Made by a program: the position numbers and the translations under genes
Shown: piece after piece, positions 45,906 to 54,107 of the stretch
Numbering within the stretch: position 1 is the first letter of the stretch
How the letters are laid out: every line of letters starts with the position of its first letter
Assembly: GCA_041391485.1 (NCBI GenBank)
Contig: JAWKNY010000004.1
Span: 99,851 to 163,850, forward strand
From: JACKAF01 sp041391485
GTDB taxonomy: Bacteria > Bdellovibrionota > FAC87 > UBA2466 > JACKAF01
DNA: 64,000 nt
Direction of reading: 5' to 3'
The notes under the pieces: generated by a model
What the model saw: only the letters and a program-made list of their open reading frames with translations
What the model was told of the DNA's origin: nothing
Database searches by the model: none

Positions 45906-46355
45906 AAACTGGGTTTGGAGCTTGAGTAGGACTTCGAGTGTTTCTTTGAGTTCCTCGCGGTGCAGAGGGCATTGGAGTGCATCGGACACCCCCGCCGCAT
46001 AAGCTTCTTTGATCTGCTTGCGGGTGCTTTCGGGATCGCTTCCTTCTCGAAACGACAGAATGATGGGCACCTCGTAGGTTTCTGCAAGGTGGCGAATCAG
46101 TTCAACGGGTGTTCCCCAACTGAGCCAGGATTCCACAAAGACCACATCTGGGTAAGAAGAGTCGAACAAATGCGCCAGCTCTGAGACAGAGGTAGCGTGC
46201 CGGATATCGAAGAGCCGGTAGGACTCCAAGAGCTCTAGCCAGTCGGCGCTCTCAGAGATGTAGAAAAGCGTCGGTCGACCCTGGATCCGCTGTCGGCGGA
46301 ACTCAGCCAGATCCACCACGTTCGGGGTGTCCTCCCGTTTGTGTTTCTCGCTCAA
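45891..46355 (-). CDS. Pseudo-receiver (CheY-like) domain protein
   Basis: A 154-residue protein with the alternating beta/alpha pattern of a receiver domain from residue 28 on (PTLFYISES, PDVVFVESWLSWG, VPIILSFREG, GVSDALQCPLHREELKETLEVL). The acidic pocket near the first strand is replaced by SES, and the phospho-acceptor Asp is replaced by Glu in VVFVESWL, so it is unlikely to be phosphorylated in the usual way. It could be a constitutive or protein-binding receiver. It converges on oppF with 15 bp of overlap and diverges from the OmpR-type regulator. Confidence 0.68.
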   Translation of the reverse strand: MSEKHKREDTPNVVDLAEFRRQRIQGRPTLFYISESADWLELLESYRLFDIRHATSVSELAHLFDSSYPDVVFVESWLSWGTPVELIRHLAETYEVPIILSFREGSDPESTRKQIKEAYAAGVSDALQCPLHREELKETLEVLLKLQTQFSLYH

Positions 46356-46555
46356 GTCGTTTTTCCCCCCAAACCCATGTTAGTAAAAACGTTCGGGGAA
46401 TCAAAAGAATTCTTAAGAAAAATCCACATTTTGATGGCGCGACGCGTGCTGGGGAGCCGGCCTTAGGCCTAGGCTGGGACAGGGCGGCAGCCCAAAAACG
46501 GGAAGAATGTTAAGGGATTTTGCTATTTTCCGATAAGCTCATAGAGGAACCTCCT

Positions 46556-47269
46556 ATGGATAAAATTCTGGTCATTGAGGATAACAAGGATTACCAGTTC
46601 TTGATTCAGTCCACCCTGTCGTCCGAATTCAAGGTGATTTGCGCCGACAACGGTAAGCAGGGGATTGAGCTGGCGAAGGAACACAATCCGACGCTCATTT
46701 TGCTCGATATTACGTTGGGTGACGTGGACGGTTTTGAGATCTGTCACTTGTTCCGCAGCCAGAAAGAAACCTCGCAAACGCCCATTATTTTCCTTTCGTC
46801 GCGTAACGATGCCCATAGCAAGGTGATGGGATTTGATCTCGGAGCGGATGACTACGTTGAAAAGCCTTTCAATGGTGAAGAGCTGAAAGCTCGCGTTCGC
46901 ACTCGCATTCGTCAAAACCAAGCCCGTCGCGAAAACGTGTCCACCTACGAAGTGCAAGGACTTAGAATCGACTTCCTTGGCCACCGGGTATTTATCGAAG
47001 AGCGAGAAGTTCCCTTTTCAGCTTTGGAATTCAAACTCCTTTCCTACTTTGTAAGAAACCCGGACCGGGTGCTCAGTCGTGAAAGAATCTTGAACAACGT
47101 TTGGGGTGTGGATACCTTTGTGACGGATCGCGTAGTGGATTCTCACATCCGCAGTATCCGCAAGAAATTGGGCGCGTACAAAGATCACATCGAATCGATC
47201 TATGGCGAAGGGTACCGATTCAACCCCAGCCCGCTTTCCTCTGCCAAAAACAAATCTGAAGCCGCCTAA
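46556..47269 (+). CDS. OmpR-family response regulator
   Basis: A 237-residue two-component regulator. The start at 46556 (MDKILVIEDNKDYQFLIQ) follows GAGGAACC; the longer frame has no support. Receiver domain residues 1-120: acidic pocket EDN, phospho-acceptor Asp in LILLDITLGD, Thr/Ser in FLSSR and Lys in EKPF. The C-terminal winged helix (residues 140-230) has VPFSALEFKLLSYFVRNPDRVLSRE and SHIRSIRKKLG. No histidine kinase is adjacent. It lies 37 bp upstream of the PilZ membrane protein gene, suggesting a common signalling role. Confidence 0.92.
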   Translation: MDKILVIEDNKDYQFLIQSTLSSEFKVICADNGKQGIELAKEHNPTLILLDITLGDVDGFEICHLFRSQKETSQTPIIFLSSRNDAHSKVMGFDLGADDYVEKPFNGEELKARVRTRIRQNQARRENVSTYEVQGLRIDFLGHRVFIEEREVPFSALEFKLLSYFVRNPDRVLSRERILNNVWGVDTFVTDRVVDSHIRSIRKKLGAYKDHIESIYGEGYRFNPSPLSSAKNKSEAA

Positions 47270-47291
47270 GTACAAGCCGCATCCCCGCTGC

Positions 47292-47297
47292 TATAAT
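47292..47297 (+). promoter_or_regulatory. Possible -10 box of the PilZ gene
   Basis: TATAAT stands nine bases before the GTG of the PilZ gene. A transcript starting the usual distance downstream would be almost leaderless. The -35 position (AGTACA, 17 bp up) matches the consensus weakly, so this is tentative. Confidence 0.3.
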
Positions 47298-47305
47298 AAA
47301 AGGCT

Positions 47306-47970
47306 GTGAGACGCCGTCCCATAGCTTTGACCCTCTGTGCTCTGGTATTTCTGTACTTCCCTATTTCTTGGGGCGTACAGGTATGGAGAGGGCACCCTGT
47401 TTATTTTGGCGACGTGCTCTTTTCCCTAATCCTGCCAGCCTTGCTTCTCGTTGGACTGATGCGTGTCGTACGAGTGGGTTGGTACACGCTAATCGCTTTT
47501 GGTTTTATCTGGGGCGCGCGCGACCTTTATATCTATTACAGCAGTCAGGGCGCGAACCTCGCACCCATCGTCGTGCATCTATTCATTTACCTGGTTAGAC
47601 TTAGCTATTTCATCAACCCTCGCGTGCGCCATTTGTACTTCGATCCCAGGATGCACTGGTGGAAAACAAAACAGCGTTTCGAAACCCACATGCCGACCAT
47701 TGTGCGTCACCAGGGCGAGTGGTTTTACCCCATCATGCGAAATATTTCAGAGGGTGGGTGTTTTTGGAAATCCCCACGGCATGCTGGTGAGCGATCACTT
47801 GGACATTCAAGTCCCTTGCCGGAGCCGCTCAATGTTCCCGTTATCAAGGCCAGAGGGGAGATTCGCTGGGTTTCAAAAGATCCTCTCGAATGGGCCTGGG
47901 TGTACAATTCAATCACTTGCCCCGGGATCAAAGCCGCGCTTTGAAATCCTTTGTGCGCAAACAACTCTAA
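47306..47970 (+). CDS. Membrane protein with C-terminal PilZ domain, frameshifted
   Basis: A protein of about 215 residues. Three N-terminal membrane helices (LTLCALVFLYFPISWGV, FSLILPALLLVGLMRVV, VVHLFIYLVRLSYF) precede a PilZ domain. RFETHMPTIVRHQ opens it and NISEGG is the c-di-GMP-binding D/NxSxxG motif, so the second messenger is a likely ligand. After NISEGGCF the frame changes near 47765, 47820 and 47905; the joined reading is LEIPTGML, VSDHLDIQV, VPVIKARGEIRWVSK, GVQFNHLPRDQSRALKSFV. The stop is at 47968-47970. GTG start. Follows the OmpR-type regulator. Confidence 0.75.
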
Positions 47971-48039
47971 CGCTAGCGGCAAGCAGGGCGGTGACAAGGC
48001 GTTTGCCGGACAGCTCCCTATCCCGTATAAGACGGCCTT

Positions 48040-49620
48040 ATGGGTTTTAGCGCGACACTTCCTCTTTCCAAGACAAAAATTGCTCGTTGCCGTGCCGTGG
48101 CTCGTTCCATAGGAGACGAGGTGGCGAGCCTCGTCCGTGAGCATTCGACGGTAGGGGTGGAACGCACCTACTTGCGGCTACTTGGGCTAAACAGCGCCAA
48201 AGAACAAGACGAAGGTCTTCTCTACCCGACCTCTAATCTCGTCGTGGATCAAGTGGAACGGGCAGGGCGGCTGGAGGAAGGCAGTTTGTATTGGATCGCC
48301 AATGCGCTGCTCGCCCGCAACTGCAGCTTAGGCGATCTCGAGGCGGCCGTATTGGCCGGCAAGGTCGACATCGGAACGGTAGCGGCCGAGCCACGGGCCG
48401 CCGTTCTTAAGATGGGAACGCGTCTGGCCCGCGAAGCGGTTGGCGCCCTTAGGGCGCGCGTCAAAAGCCGCGCTAAGATCAAAAAGGGATTGAAGGATCC
48501 CGCAAAGCTGAAGCGTCCGTTGCTTTACCAAATCGTAGCCACCGGAAACATCTACGAGGATGTGCTTCAGGCAAAAAGCGCCGTCTTGGATGGCATTGAG
48601 ATCGTTGCTGTGATCCGTAGCACCGCTCAGAGTTTGCTGGACTACATCCCGCAAGGAGCGACAACGGAAGGCTTTGGCGGGACCTACGCCACTCAAGAGA
48701 ATTTTAGAATTATGCGAGAGGCGCTCGACGAGGTGGGCGCTCAGCAAAAGAAATACATTCGGCTCACCAACTACGCTTCCGGCCTTTGCATGGCGGAGAT
48801 AAGTCTTCTCGCTTCTATCGAGGGGCTAGATTGTCTTCTCAATGATGCCATGTATGGAATCCTTTTTAGAGACATCAATCCCATCCGGACGCTCGTGGAT
48901 CAACATTTCTCCCGCTTGCTTTGCGCTCAGAGCGGTATCTGGATCATGACGGGTGAAGACAACTACATGAAGACCACGGACGCGGTGAAGAGCGGGGATT
49001 CGGTGCTGGCTTCTGAATTTATCAATGAAAGAACCGCGCTAAACGCTGGCTTACCGACTTCGCAAATGGCGCTCGGGCACGCCATGGAGATGAACCCTCA
49101 GTACGATAAGGTAATCCTGATGGAGCTGGCGCGGGCACAAATGACTCGGCAGATTTTCCCGGATAGCCCTTTGAAGTACATGTGCAACACCAAGTACAAG
49201 ACGGGCGATATTTTCATGAGCAACGTGGTGGACGCGGTTTTCAATCTTTTGGGGGCTTTTACGAACCAAGGTGTGCTTCTCTTGGGGATGCCCACGGAGG
49301 CCGTCCATACACCTTGGCTTTCCGATCGAAGCATGAGCGCGCGCAATGCCCAATACATTGTGAATGGTTCGGCCGGTATGGGGAGCGAGTTGGGTTACCG
49401 ATCGGATGGCTTTATTGCCACCTTTGCTCAAAATGTGTTGGACGATGCTGTCCGTTTGCTTGAGAAGATCGAGAAGATTGGTTTTTTGAAAGCCATTGAG
49501 CGTGGGTATTTTGCGGACGTTAAGCGCCCTACTTCTGGCGGCAAGGGAGCGAAGGGCGTGTTTAAGATGGGGCCAAAGTATTTCAATCCCTTTTATGAGA
49601 TGATGGGCAGTCGGATTTAG
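48040..49620 (+). CDS. kamD: D-lysine 5,6-aminomutase alpha subunit
   Basis: The 526-residue large subunit of the adenosylcobalamin- and PLP-dependent enzyme that moves the terminal amino group of lysine to C5, a step of lysine fermentation. Long conserved stretches include LLYPTSNLVVDQVERAG, GATTEGFGGTYATQENFRIM, NYASGLCMAEISLLASIEGLD, NDAMYGILFRDIN and MPTEAVHTPWLSDR. The length is typical of the family. The frame is intact. Its stop is directly followed by the ATG of kamE, so the two subunits are co-translated. Confidence 0.95.
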   Translation: MGFSATLPLSKTKIARCRAVARSIGDEVASLVREHSTVGVERTYLRLLGLNSAKEQDEGLLYPTSNLVVDQVERAGRLEEGSLYWIANALLARNCSLGDLEAAVLAGKVDIGTVAAEPRAAVLKMGTRLAREAVGALRARVKSRAKIKKGLKDPAKLKRPLLYQIVATGNIYEDVLQAKSAVLDGIEIVAVIRSTAQSLLDYIPQGATTEGFGGTYATQENFRIMREALDEVGAQQKKYIRLTNYASGLCMAEISLLASIEGLDCLLNDAMYGILFRDINPIRTLVDQHFSRLLCAQSGIWIMTGEDNYMKTTDAVKSGDSVLASEFINERTALNAGLPTSQMALGHAMEMNPQYDKVILMELARAQMTRQIFPDSPLKYMCNTKYKTGDIFMSNVVDAVFNLLGAFTNQGVLLLGMPTEAVHTPWLSDRSMSARNAQYIVNGSAGMGSELGYRSDGFIATFAQNVLDDAVRLLEKIEKIGFLKAIERGYFADVKRPTSGGKGAKGVFKMGPKYFNPFYEMMGSRI

Positions 49621-50376
49621 ATGAACGAGATCGACTTCAATAATCTAGTGCCTTACGGCGATACGACGGGCGACGGGGCTTTGCAGTTAAGTTTTACCTT
49701 CCCCGTTGAACCTTCCCCCAAAGCGCAGGAAGCCGCCGCGCAGATGGTACGAGATTGGGGTTTTAGCGATGTCAAAGTCGCCCATATGTCTTCTGTGGGA
49801 GTGGGCTACGCTTTCTTTGTCATCTTCTGTCGCACCCTGAAAGGGATCAACTTTGAAAAAGTTCAAGTTCCCGAGCTGACCGGCCAACGACTTAACTACA
49901 AAGAGATCGACAAACGAATTCTCGAAGAGATTGGCAGACCCATCCGCGTGGTAGGGGCTAACACCGGGTTTGACGCGCATACGGTGGGGCTCGATGCCAT
50001 TCTCAACATGAAGGGTTTTGACGGCGACGTGGGCTTGGAGCGTTATAAGGGTTTCTACACGGTCAACATGGGGAGCCAGGTGCTCCCCGCAGAACTCATC
50101 GATAGGGCCCTGAAAGAAAAAGCCGACGCCATTCTCATTTCGAAGATCGTCACGCAAAAGGACATCCACATTGCGGATATGAAAGATGTCATATTACACT
50201 TACGAAAGCGTGGTCTTGAGAAACGATTTATTCTGATTGTGGGCGGGCCGCGCGTGACCCATAAGTTGGCCTTGGAGATGGGTTATGACGCTGGGTTTTC
50301 GATCGGGTCTTACCCGAGTGACGTAGCGTATTTTCTGTATGAGAGAATGCGGGAGCGCATAGGAAAAAAGAAATGA
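49621..50376 (+). CDS. kamE: D-lysine 5,6-aminomutase beta (B12-binding) subunit
   Basis: A 251-residue subunit that binds adenosylcobalamin and PLP. The base-off B12 motif is D118-x-H120-x2-G123 in FDAHTVGLD. Lys143 in RYKGF stands where the PLP-linked Lys has been described in the Clostridium sticklandii enzyme (Lys144 of beta). The Rossmann B12 fold continues with VNMGSQVLPAELI and ILIVGGPRVTHKLA. The start codon abuts the kamD stop, and its own stop overlaps the AAA+ gene by four bases. Confidence 0.95.
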   Translation: MNEIDFNNLVPYGDTTGDGALQLSFTFPVEPSPKAQEAAAQMVRDWGFSDVKVAHMSSVGVGYAFFVIFCRTLKGINFEKVQVPELTGQRLNYKEIDKRILEEIGRPIRVVGANTGFDAHTVGLDAILNMKGFDGDVGLERYKGFYTVNMGSQVLPAELIDRALKEKADAILISKIVTQKDIHIADMKDVILHLRKRGLEKRFILIVGGPRVTHKLALEMGYDAGFSIGSYPSDVAYFLYERMRERIGKKK

Positions 50377-51179
50377 AGATCATCGGCCGTGACAAAGAAT
50401 CGGACCAAATTAAGAAGGCACTAAAGCTCGGCCGCAACTTACTGGTTGAGGGCCCTGTTGGGGTGGGTAAGACCTTCCTCATCCAGAACCTTTTGAAAGA
50501 AACCAAGAAAGACTTCGTACGCGTCGATGGGGATACCCGGTACACCGAGCAGAAACTCACGGGCTGGTTCGATCCGCCGATCGTTCTGAAAAAAGGCTAC
50601 GTGAAGGAAGCGTTTGTGGAAGGTCCGCTCGTAACCGCGATGAAGAAAGGGCAGGTGCTCTTCATCAACGAACTCAATCGCATGCCTGAAGCTGTGCAAA
50701 ATATTCTTCTACCTGCAATGGATGAGCGCACGATTGTGTTGCCCAAGCTGGGGGAGATAAAAGCCAAAGCGGGGTTTAGCGTGGTGGCGACACAAAACCC
50801 CAAAGAATTCACAGCGACCCACGCGCTGTCCGAGGCGTTGCTCGATCGTTTTGAAATGATCCACCTGGATTACCAAACCGAAAAAGATGAACTTGAGATT
50901 CTAAAACAAGAGATCGGTGGAAACGGAAAGACCGAGGCTTTGTCCCGTGCGCTCCAGCTGGTAAGAGCCACCCGCGAACACGCTGCCGTTAAACGCGGAG
51001 CGAGTGTGCGCGCTGCCATTGCAGTCGGGCGCCTTTTGGAAGGCGGCCTGGAATTTGAAGAAGCCTGCTTGATGGCACTCCCTAGCCGCATTGAGGTCTC
51101 AAGCTCCGGAACCGACGCTCGGGATCTCATCCAGAACCTCATCCAAAATCCCACGCAATTTGAAAAAAAAAAGAATTAG
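50373..51179 (+). CDS. MoxR-type AAA+ ATPase linked to kamDE
   Basis: A 268-residue ATPase. Walker A is GPVGVGKT (residues 27-34), Walker B VLFINELNR (95-103), sensor 1 VVATQNP and the arginine-finger region LLDRFEMIHLD. The helical lid carries GASVRAAIAVGRLL. It belongs to the MoxR/CbbQ/NorQ group. Its ATG overlaps the kamE stop (ATGA). In this group, AAA+ and VWA pairs activate or remodel an enzyme, so a reactivase or cofactor-loading role for lysine 5,6-aminomutase is a reasoned inference. The gene ends in a ten-A run (51163-51172) with KKKN; see the VWA entry. Confidence 0.9.
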   Translation: MKIIGRDKESDQIKKALKLGRNLLVEGPVGVGKTFLIQNLLKETKKDFVRVDGDTRYTEQKLTGWFDPPIVLKKGYVKEAFVEGPLVTAMKKGQVLFINELNRMPEAVQNILLPAMDERTIVLPKLGEIKAKAGFSVVATQNPKEFTATHALSEALLDRFEMIHLDYQTEKDELEILKQEIGGNGKTEALSRALQLVRATREHAAVKRGASVRAAIAVGRLLEGGLEFEEACLMALPSRIEVSSSGTDARDLIQNLIQNPTQFEKKKN

Positions 51180-51181
51180 CT

Positions 51182-52066
51182 TTTAAGAAGACGCCGTTCT
51201 CCCCAAGACGCTTTACCAAAACCTTTCTCCCTCCGGAATTGGCCCACACGGTTGAGGAAGAGGCTTTTCAAGGTGAGGATCTGGGCGAACGCACGGACGA
51301 GTTGCGGGCGCTCTTTCTCAAGCACGCTTCGCACGCGCGTTCGGAGCCGTCATTGGACAAGCGGCTCGTCGATCTGGTGCTTTCCCATGCGCGTTCCATT
51401 GTGTCCCACCCCGCCAAACCCATGAGACGCGAGCTTTTAAACTTTTACGACGATCCGGCGGGTGAGATCGCCTTGGAAGAAAGCCTGGAGGAGAATCCGG
51501 CGCTGGATGGCATTGAGAATCTTTGGGTGGAGCGCCAGGCTGAGAAGACCTTTCCGTGCGTGACCATGCTCGACTGCAGCTTTTCGATGGCGGGCGATAA
51601 GCATCTGCTTTCCAGCATCGCCGTTGCTGTCTTGCTTTTGGAAGTTCCGGTGAACGACACCTCCTTGGTAGTTTTTGGATCGCAGGCGAAGAGCCTGAAG
51701 GCATTGAGAGAGCAGCAGCCGCGCGAAACGACAGTTCTCGAGTTCCTGAAACATAAGCCTGCTGGCTTTACCAATATTGCAAGAGGCCTGGAGGAAGGGT
51801 TATCGCAACTGGCCGCCGGGCGCGCGTCCAAGCGAAAGATTGGCATTCTGGCTACGGACGGACGCAGCACCGAAGGAGAAGATCCTTTGGAAGTTGCACG
51901 CCGCTTTGATCAGCTCGTGGTTTTGCACCTTCATGGTCCGGGAAGCCATTTGGAAGCTTCGCAAAAGTTGGCGGAGCATGGAGGCGGTACCTGCCTAGAG
52001 GTGGAGGAGTTTGCTCAGTTGCCTAGACGGTTGTATGAGGCCTTGCGGGTGCTCGCCAGAGCCTGA
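51182..52066 (+). CDS. VWA-domain protein partner of the AAA+ ATPase
   Basis: A protein of about 290 residues in the frame that overlaps the end of the AAA+ gene. There is no ATG: the frame is open from the TGA at 51161, and the first standard start is a TTG at 51239, which would cut off a conserved-looking basic stretch (KKTPFSPRRFTKTFLPPEL). One more A in the ten-A run would fuse it to the AAA+ protein in frame. The VWA domain shows the MIDAS motif DCSFS (residues 112-116 counted from the TTG), the Thr in GFTNIARGLEEG and the ATDGRSTEGED stretch. It resembles the CbbO/NorD/ViaA partners of MoxR ATPases. Start assigned at the first codon after the AAA+ stop region. Confidence 0.8.
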   Translation, partial: FKKTPFSPRRFTKTFLPPELAHTVEEEAFQGEDLGERTDELRALFLKHASHARSEPSLDKRLVDLVLSHARSIVSHPAKPMRRELLNFYDDPAGEIALEESLEENPALDGIENLWVERQAEKTFPCVTMLDCSFSMAGDKHLLSSIAVAVLLLEVPVNDTSLVVFGSQAKSLKALREQQPRETTVLEFLKHKPAGFTNIARGLEEGLSQLAAGRASKRKIGILATDGRSTEGEDPLEVARRFDQLVVLHLHGPGSHLEASQKLAEHGGGTCLEVEEFAQLPRRLYEALRVLARA

Positions 52067-52258
52067 TTAGAATTCCGGCGCGTCTGGTTTGGTACAGCTG
52101 GCGCAGGGCGAAGCTACCTGGCGCGCGAGGCCTGTCCAAAAATTGTAGATCTTCAGATTCGAATTGCGGATGATGACGGCTACCGTTACTGCCAGCATGA
52201 CCACCATCAGGATATATTCCAAAACAGCCTGTCCCCGCGAGTGTGAACGCTTCCGCAT
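52067..52258 (-). CDS. Flp/TadE-like small pilin
   Basis: A 63-residue protein. I use the ATG at 52258 (MRKRSHSRGQAVLEYILMVV), which leaves a basic leader before a Gly, the class IV prepilin cleavage pattern G-QAVLEYIL with Glu at position 5 after it. A single hydrophobic segment (YILMVVMLAVTVAVIIRN) follows, and the C-terminus has two Cys (SPCASC) that may pair. These features match Flp-type or TadE-like pilins. The pilus assembly genes are not in the window. It overlaps nothing and lies directly after the VWA gene, convergent. Confidence 0.7.
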   Translation of the reverse strand: MRKRSHSRGQAVLEYILMVVMLAVTVAVIIRNSNLKIYNFWTGLARQVASPCASCTKPDAPEF

Positions 52259-52283
52259 GTCTTTATTATACCCGTTTTGAGAC

Positions 52284-52967
52284 TTAGACCAAAAGGCTGC
52301 TGATATTGAGTGCGGCATGCAGGCCTACGCACAAGGAGAGTCGCCCTGTTTTCCATCGCGCATAGCCCAACCACAGACCTGCAAAAAAAGTGTACACGAT
52401 TTGCAGAGCGACGACCGCGACGGGAAGGGCTGCGAGGTTTTGTAGGTGCCAGAGCGAAAAAGCGAGACTCGTTGCCCAAACGGAGGCGGGAAAGGGATTG
52501 GTAAGCGTCAAAAGTTTCCCTGGATAACGGCGTTCAATGACGTTGTACAACCAGCCTCTAAAGATCCACTCCTCGCCAAGAGGGACCCAAAGCGCGTACC
52601 AAAAAAAATCCGCGTTGAGTCCCGTTTGAAACACGGACGGACTTTGACGGATCCATCCGGAAGCAAACGCGATGGCGATGGCGACCGGCGCCGACAGGAG
52701 TATCATTCGACTTTGGTGAGCGATGGGCTCCTGGTCCAAGGGCAGTGAAAAATAAAACAGCGCGGCGAGGAGCGGGAAGGCGAGCATTTCAAAATGGATC
52801 GCATAAGGACTCTCCGGGGAACCGCCGAACTGATTCCAGACCAGAAAGAAAAAACTCTGGGCGGTTGGAAGAAATCCTGTGGTGAAGAGAAAGGCGATGC
52901 CAAGGGTGAGTAAAAGCAAGCGCCAGCGCTCGGCCGGCTTCAGTAGCGTGGGTGATTGTAGTGACAT
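52284..52967 (-). CDS. CPBP-family intramembrane metalloprotease
   Basis: A 227-residue protein with about seven helices. The start at 52967 (MSLQSPTLLKPAERWRLLL) precedes the first helix; the longer open frame upstream is not coding. The catalytic motif is EEWIFRGWLYN (EExxxR), followed by FSLWHL and HAALNI, which supply the metal-binding residues of CPBP proteases (Rce1 relatives). Such proteins can process prenylated or bacteriocin-type peptides; the substrate here is unknown. Confidence 0.88.
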   Translation of the reverse strand: MSLQSPTLLKPAERWRLLLLTLGIAFLFTTGFLPTAQSFFFLVWNQFGGSPESPYAIHFEMLAFPLLAALFYFSLPLDQEPIAHQSRMILLSAPVAIAIAFASGWIRQSPSVFQTGLNADFFWYALWVPLGEEWIFRGWLYNVIERRYPGKLLTLTNPFPASVWATSLAFSLWHLQNLAALPVAVVALQIVYTFFAGLWLGYARWKTGRLSLCVGLHAALNISSLLV

Positions 52968-53044
52968 CTTCTTATAGAGGTAACACTCTCTGCCGCTTGC
53001 CGCACTCTCTTTCCCCCTGGCCCGGCACGCGGTAGAGTGCGGGT

Positions 53045-54025
53045 GTGCAAAATCCCAAGCGCATATTGGTACGAGCCCCGAACTGGATAGGGGATCACGT
53101 GATGGCTTTGCCGTTTTACGCTGGCCTTCGGGATTTCTACCCGAGCGCTCATTTGGTCTTGCTTCACACCGCGCAGATTCAAGGGCTGCGTTTTGGCGCT
53201 TTTGACGAGTATTGGGAGCTGCCGAGCGACTGGCGTCGCCCGAAACAGCTCCGGCATCTTTCCGGCGAGCTGAAAAGCCGTGCCTTCGACGTCGCTTTTT
53301 CTTTGCCTGCCTCCTGGTCGAGCAACTTACTCTTGGCACTTGCGGGTATCTCACACCGCATCGGCTTTGATGAGGGGGGGAGTGGCCTACTCTTAACCCA
53401 CGCGCTTCGTTGGCGGGGTTCCATGGCAAGCCGTCACAAAAGCGAACAGTATGCCGATTTACTGGAAACCGTCGGGGGGAAGGGGCGATTCGACTTCCTG
53501 GCGCCAAAGAGTGGGAAGCGGCAGAAACGCATTGTGCTCGCGCCGGGGGCGGCTTTGGGCCTTCGAGAATGGCCCCATGTCGAAGACTTGGCGGCGGCCC
53601 TTTCAAAGAAATTTCCGGAATACGGGATCTTGCTGGTGGGTGGGGCGGGCGAAGCGAAGTGGCAGTCGCGTTTCAAACGCTTGAAACTGCCAAATTTTAC
53701 CGACTTTGTGGGCCAGACCAACTTGGAAGCCCTTTGCGAATTGCTGGGCACTGCAGAGGTTGTGGTCGCAAACGATTCGGGAGTCGCTCACTTGTCGGCG
53801 ACGGTCGCGGGAACTCCGACTGTGGTTCTCTTTGGGCCCGGAAACCCCGACTACATTCGTCCGCTTGGCGAGCACGTGCGGCCTCTGTTTGTGTCAACAC
53901 TGGCTTGCCGCCCTTGTGATTCCAATCGCTGCGCCGGAGGCTATGGGTACCAGGCGTGTTTGCGCCAGCTCTCTGCCGAGGAGATTTTGCTCGCCGTGCA
54001 AAAGGTGCTGATCGAAACCCCCTAG
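53045..54025 (+). CDS. Glycosyltransferase family 9 heptosyltransferase
   Basis: A 326-residue enzyme with the GT-B fold, GTG start at 53045. RILVRAPNWIGDHVMALPFY and the C-terminal sugar-nucleotide-binding segment ANDSGVAHLSATVAGTPTVVLFGPGNP are characteristic of lipopolysaccharide heptosyltransferases such as WaaF. The Cys cluster CRPCDSNRC is also typical of the family. It adds heptose to the LPS inner core at the cytoplasmic face. No other core genes flank it, so exact linkage (I or II) cannot be assigned. Confidence 0.9.
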   Translation: MQNPKRILVRAPNWIGDHVMALPFYAGLRDFYPSAHLVLLHTAQIQGLRFGAFDEYWELPSDWRRPKQLRHLSGELKSRAFDVAFSLPASWSSNLLLALAGISHRIGFDEGGSGLLLTHALRWRGSMASRHKSEQYADLLETVGGKGRFDFLAPKSGKRQKRIVLAPGAALGLREWPHVEDLAAALSKKFPEYGILLVGGAGEAKWQSRFKRLKLPNFTDFVGQTNLEALCELLGTAEVVVANDSGVAHLSATVAGTPTVVLFGPGNPDYIRPLGEHVRPLFVSTLACRPCDSNRCAGGYGYQACLRQLSAEEILLAVQKVLIETP

Positions 54026-54107
54026 GGGCAACAATCTTCTGGCGAGTGGCGATTTTTGCGCCGCGTCTGTCTATACTTTTTTCAAAAGCGTGTTTATACT
54101 GAGCTTT

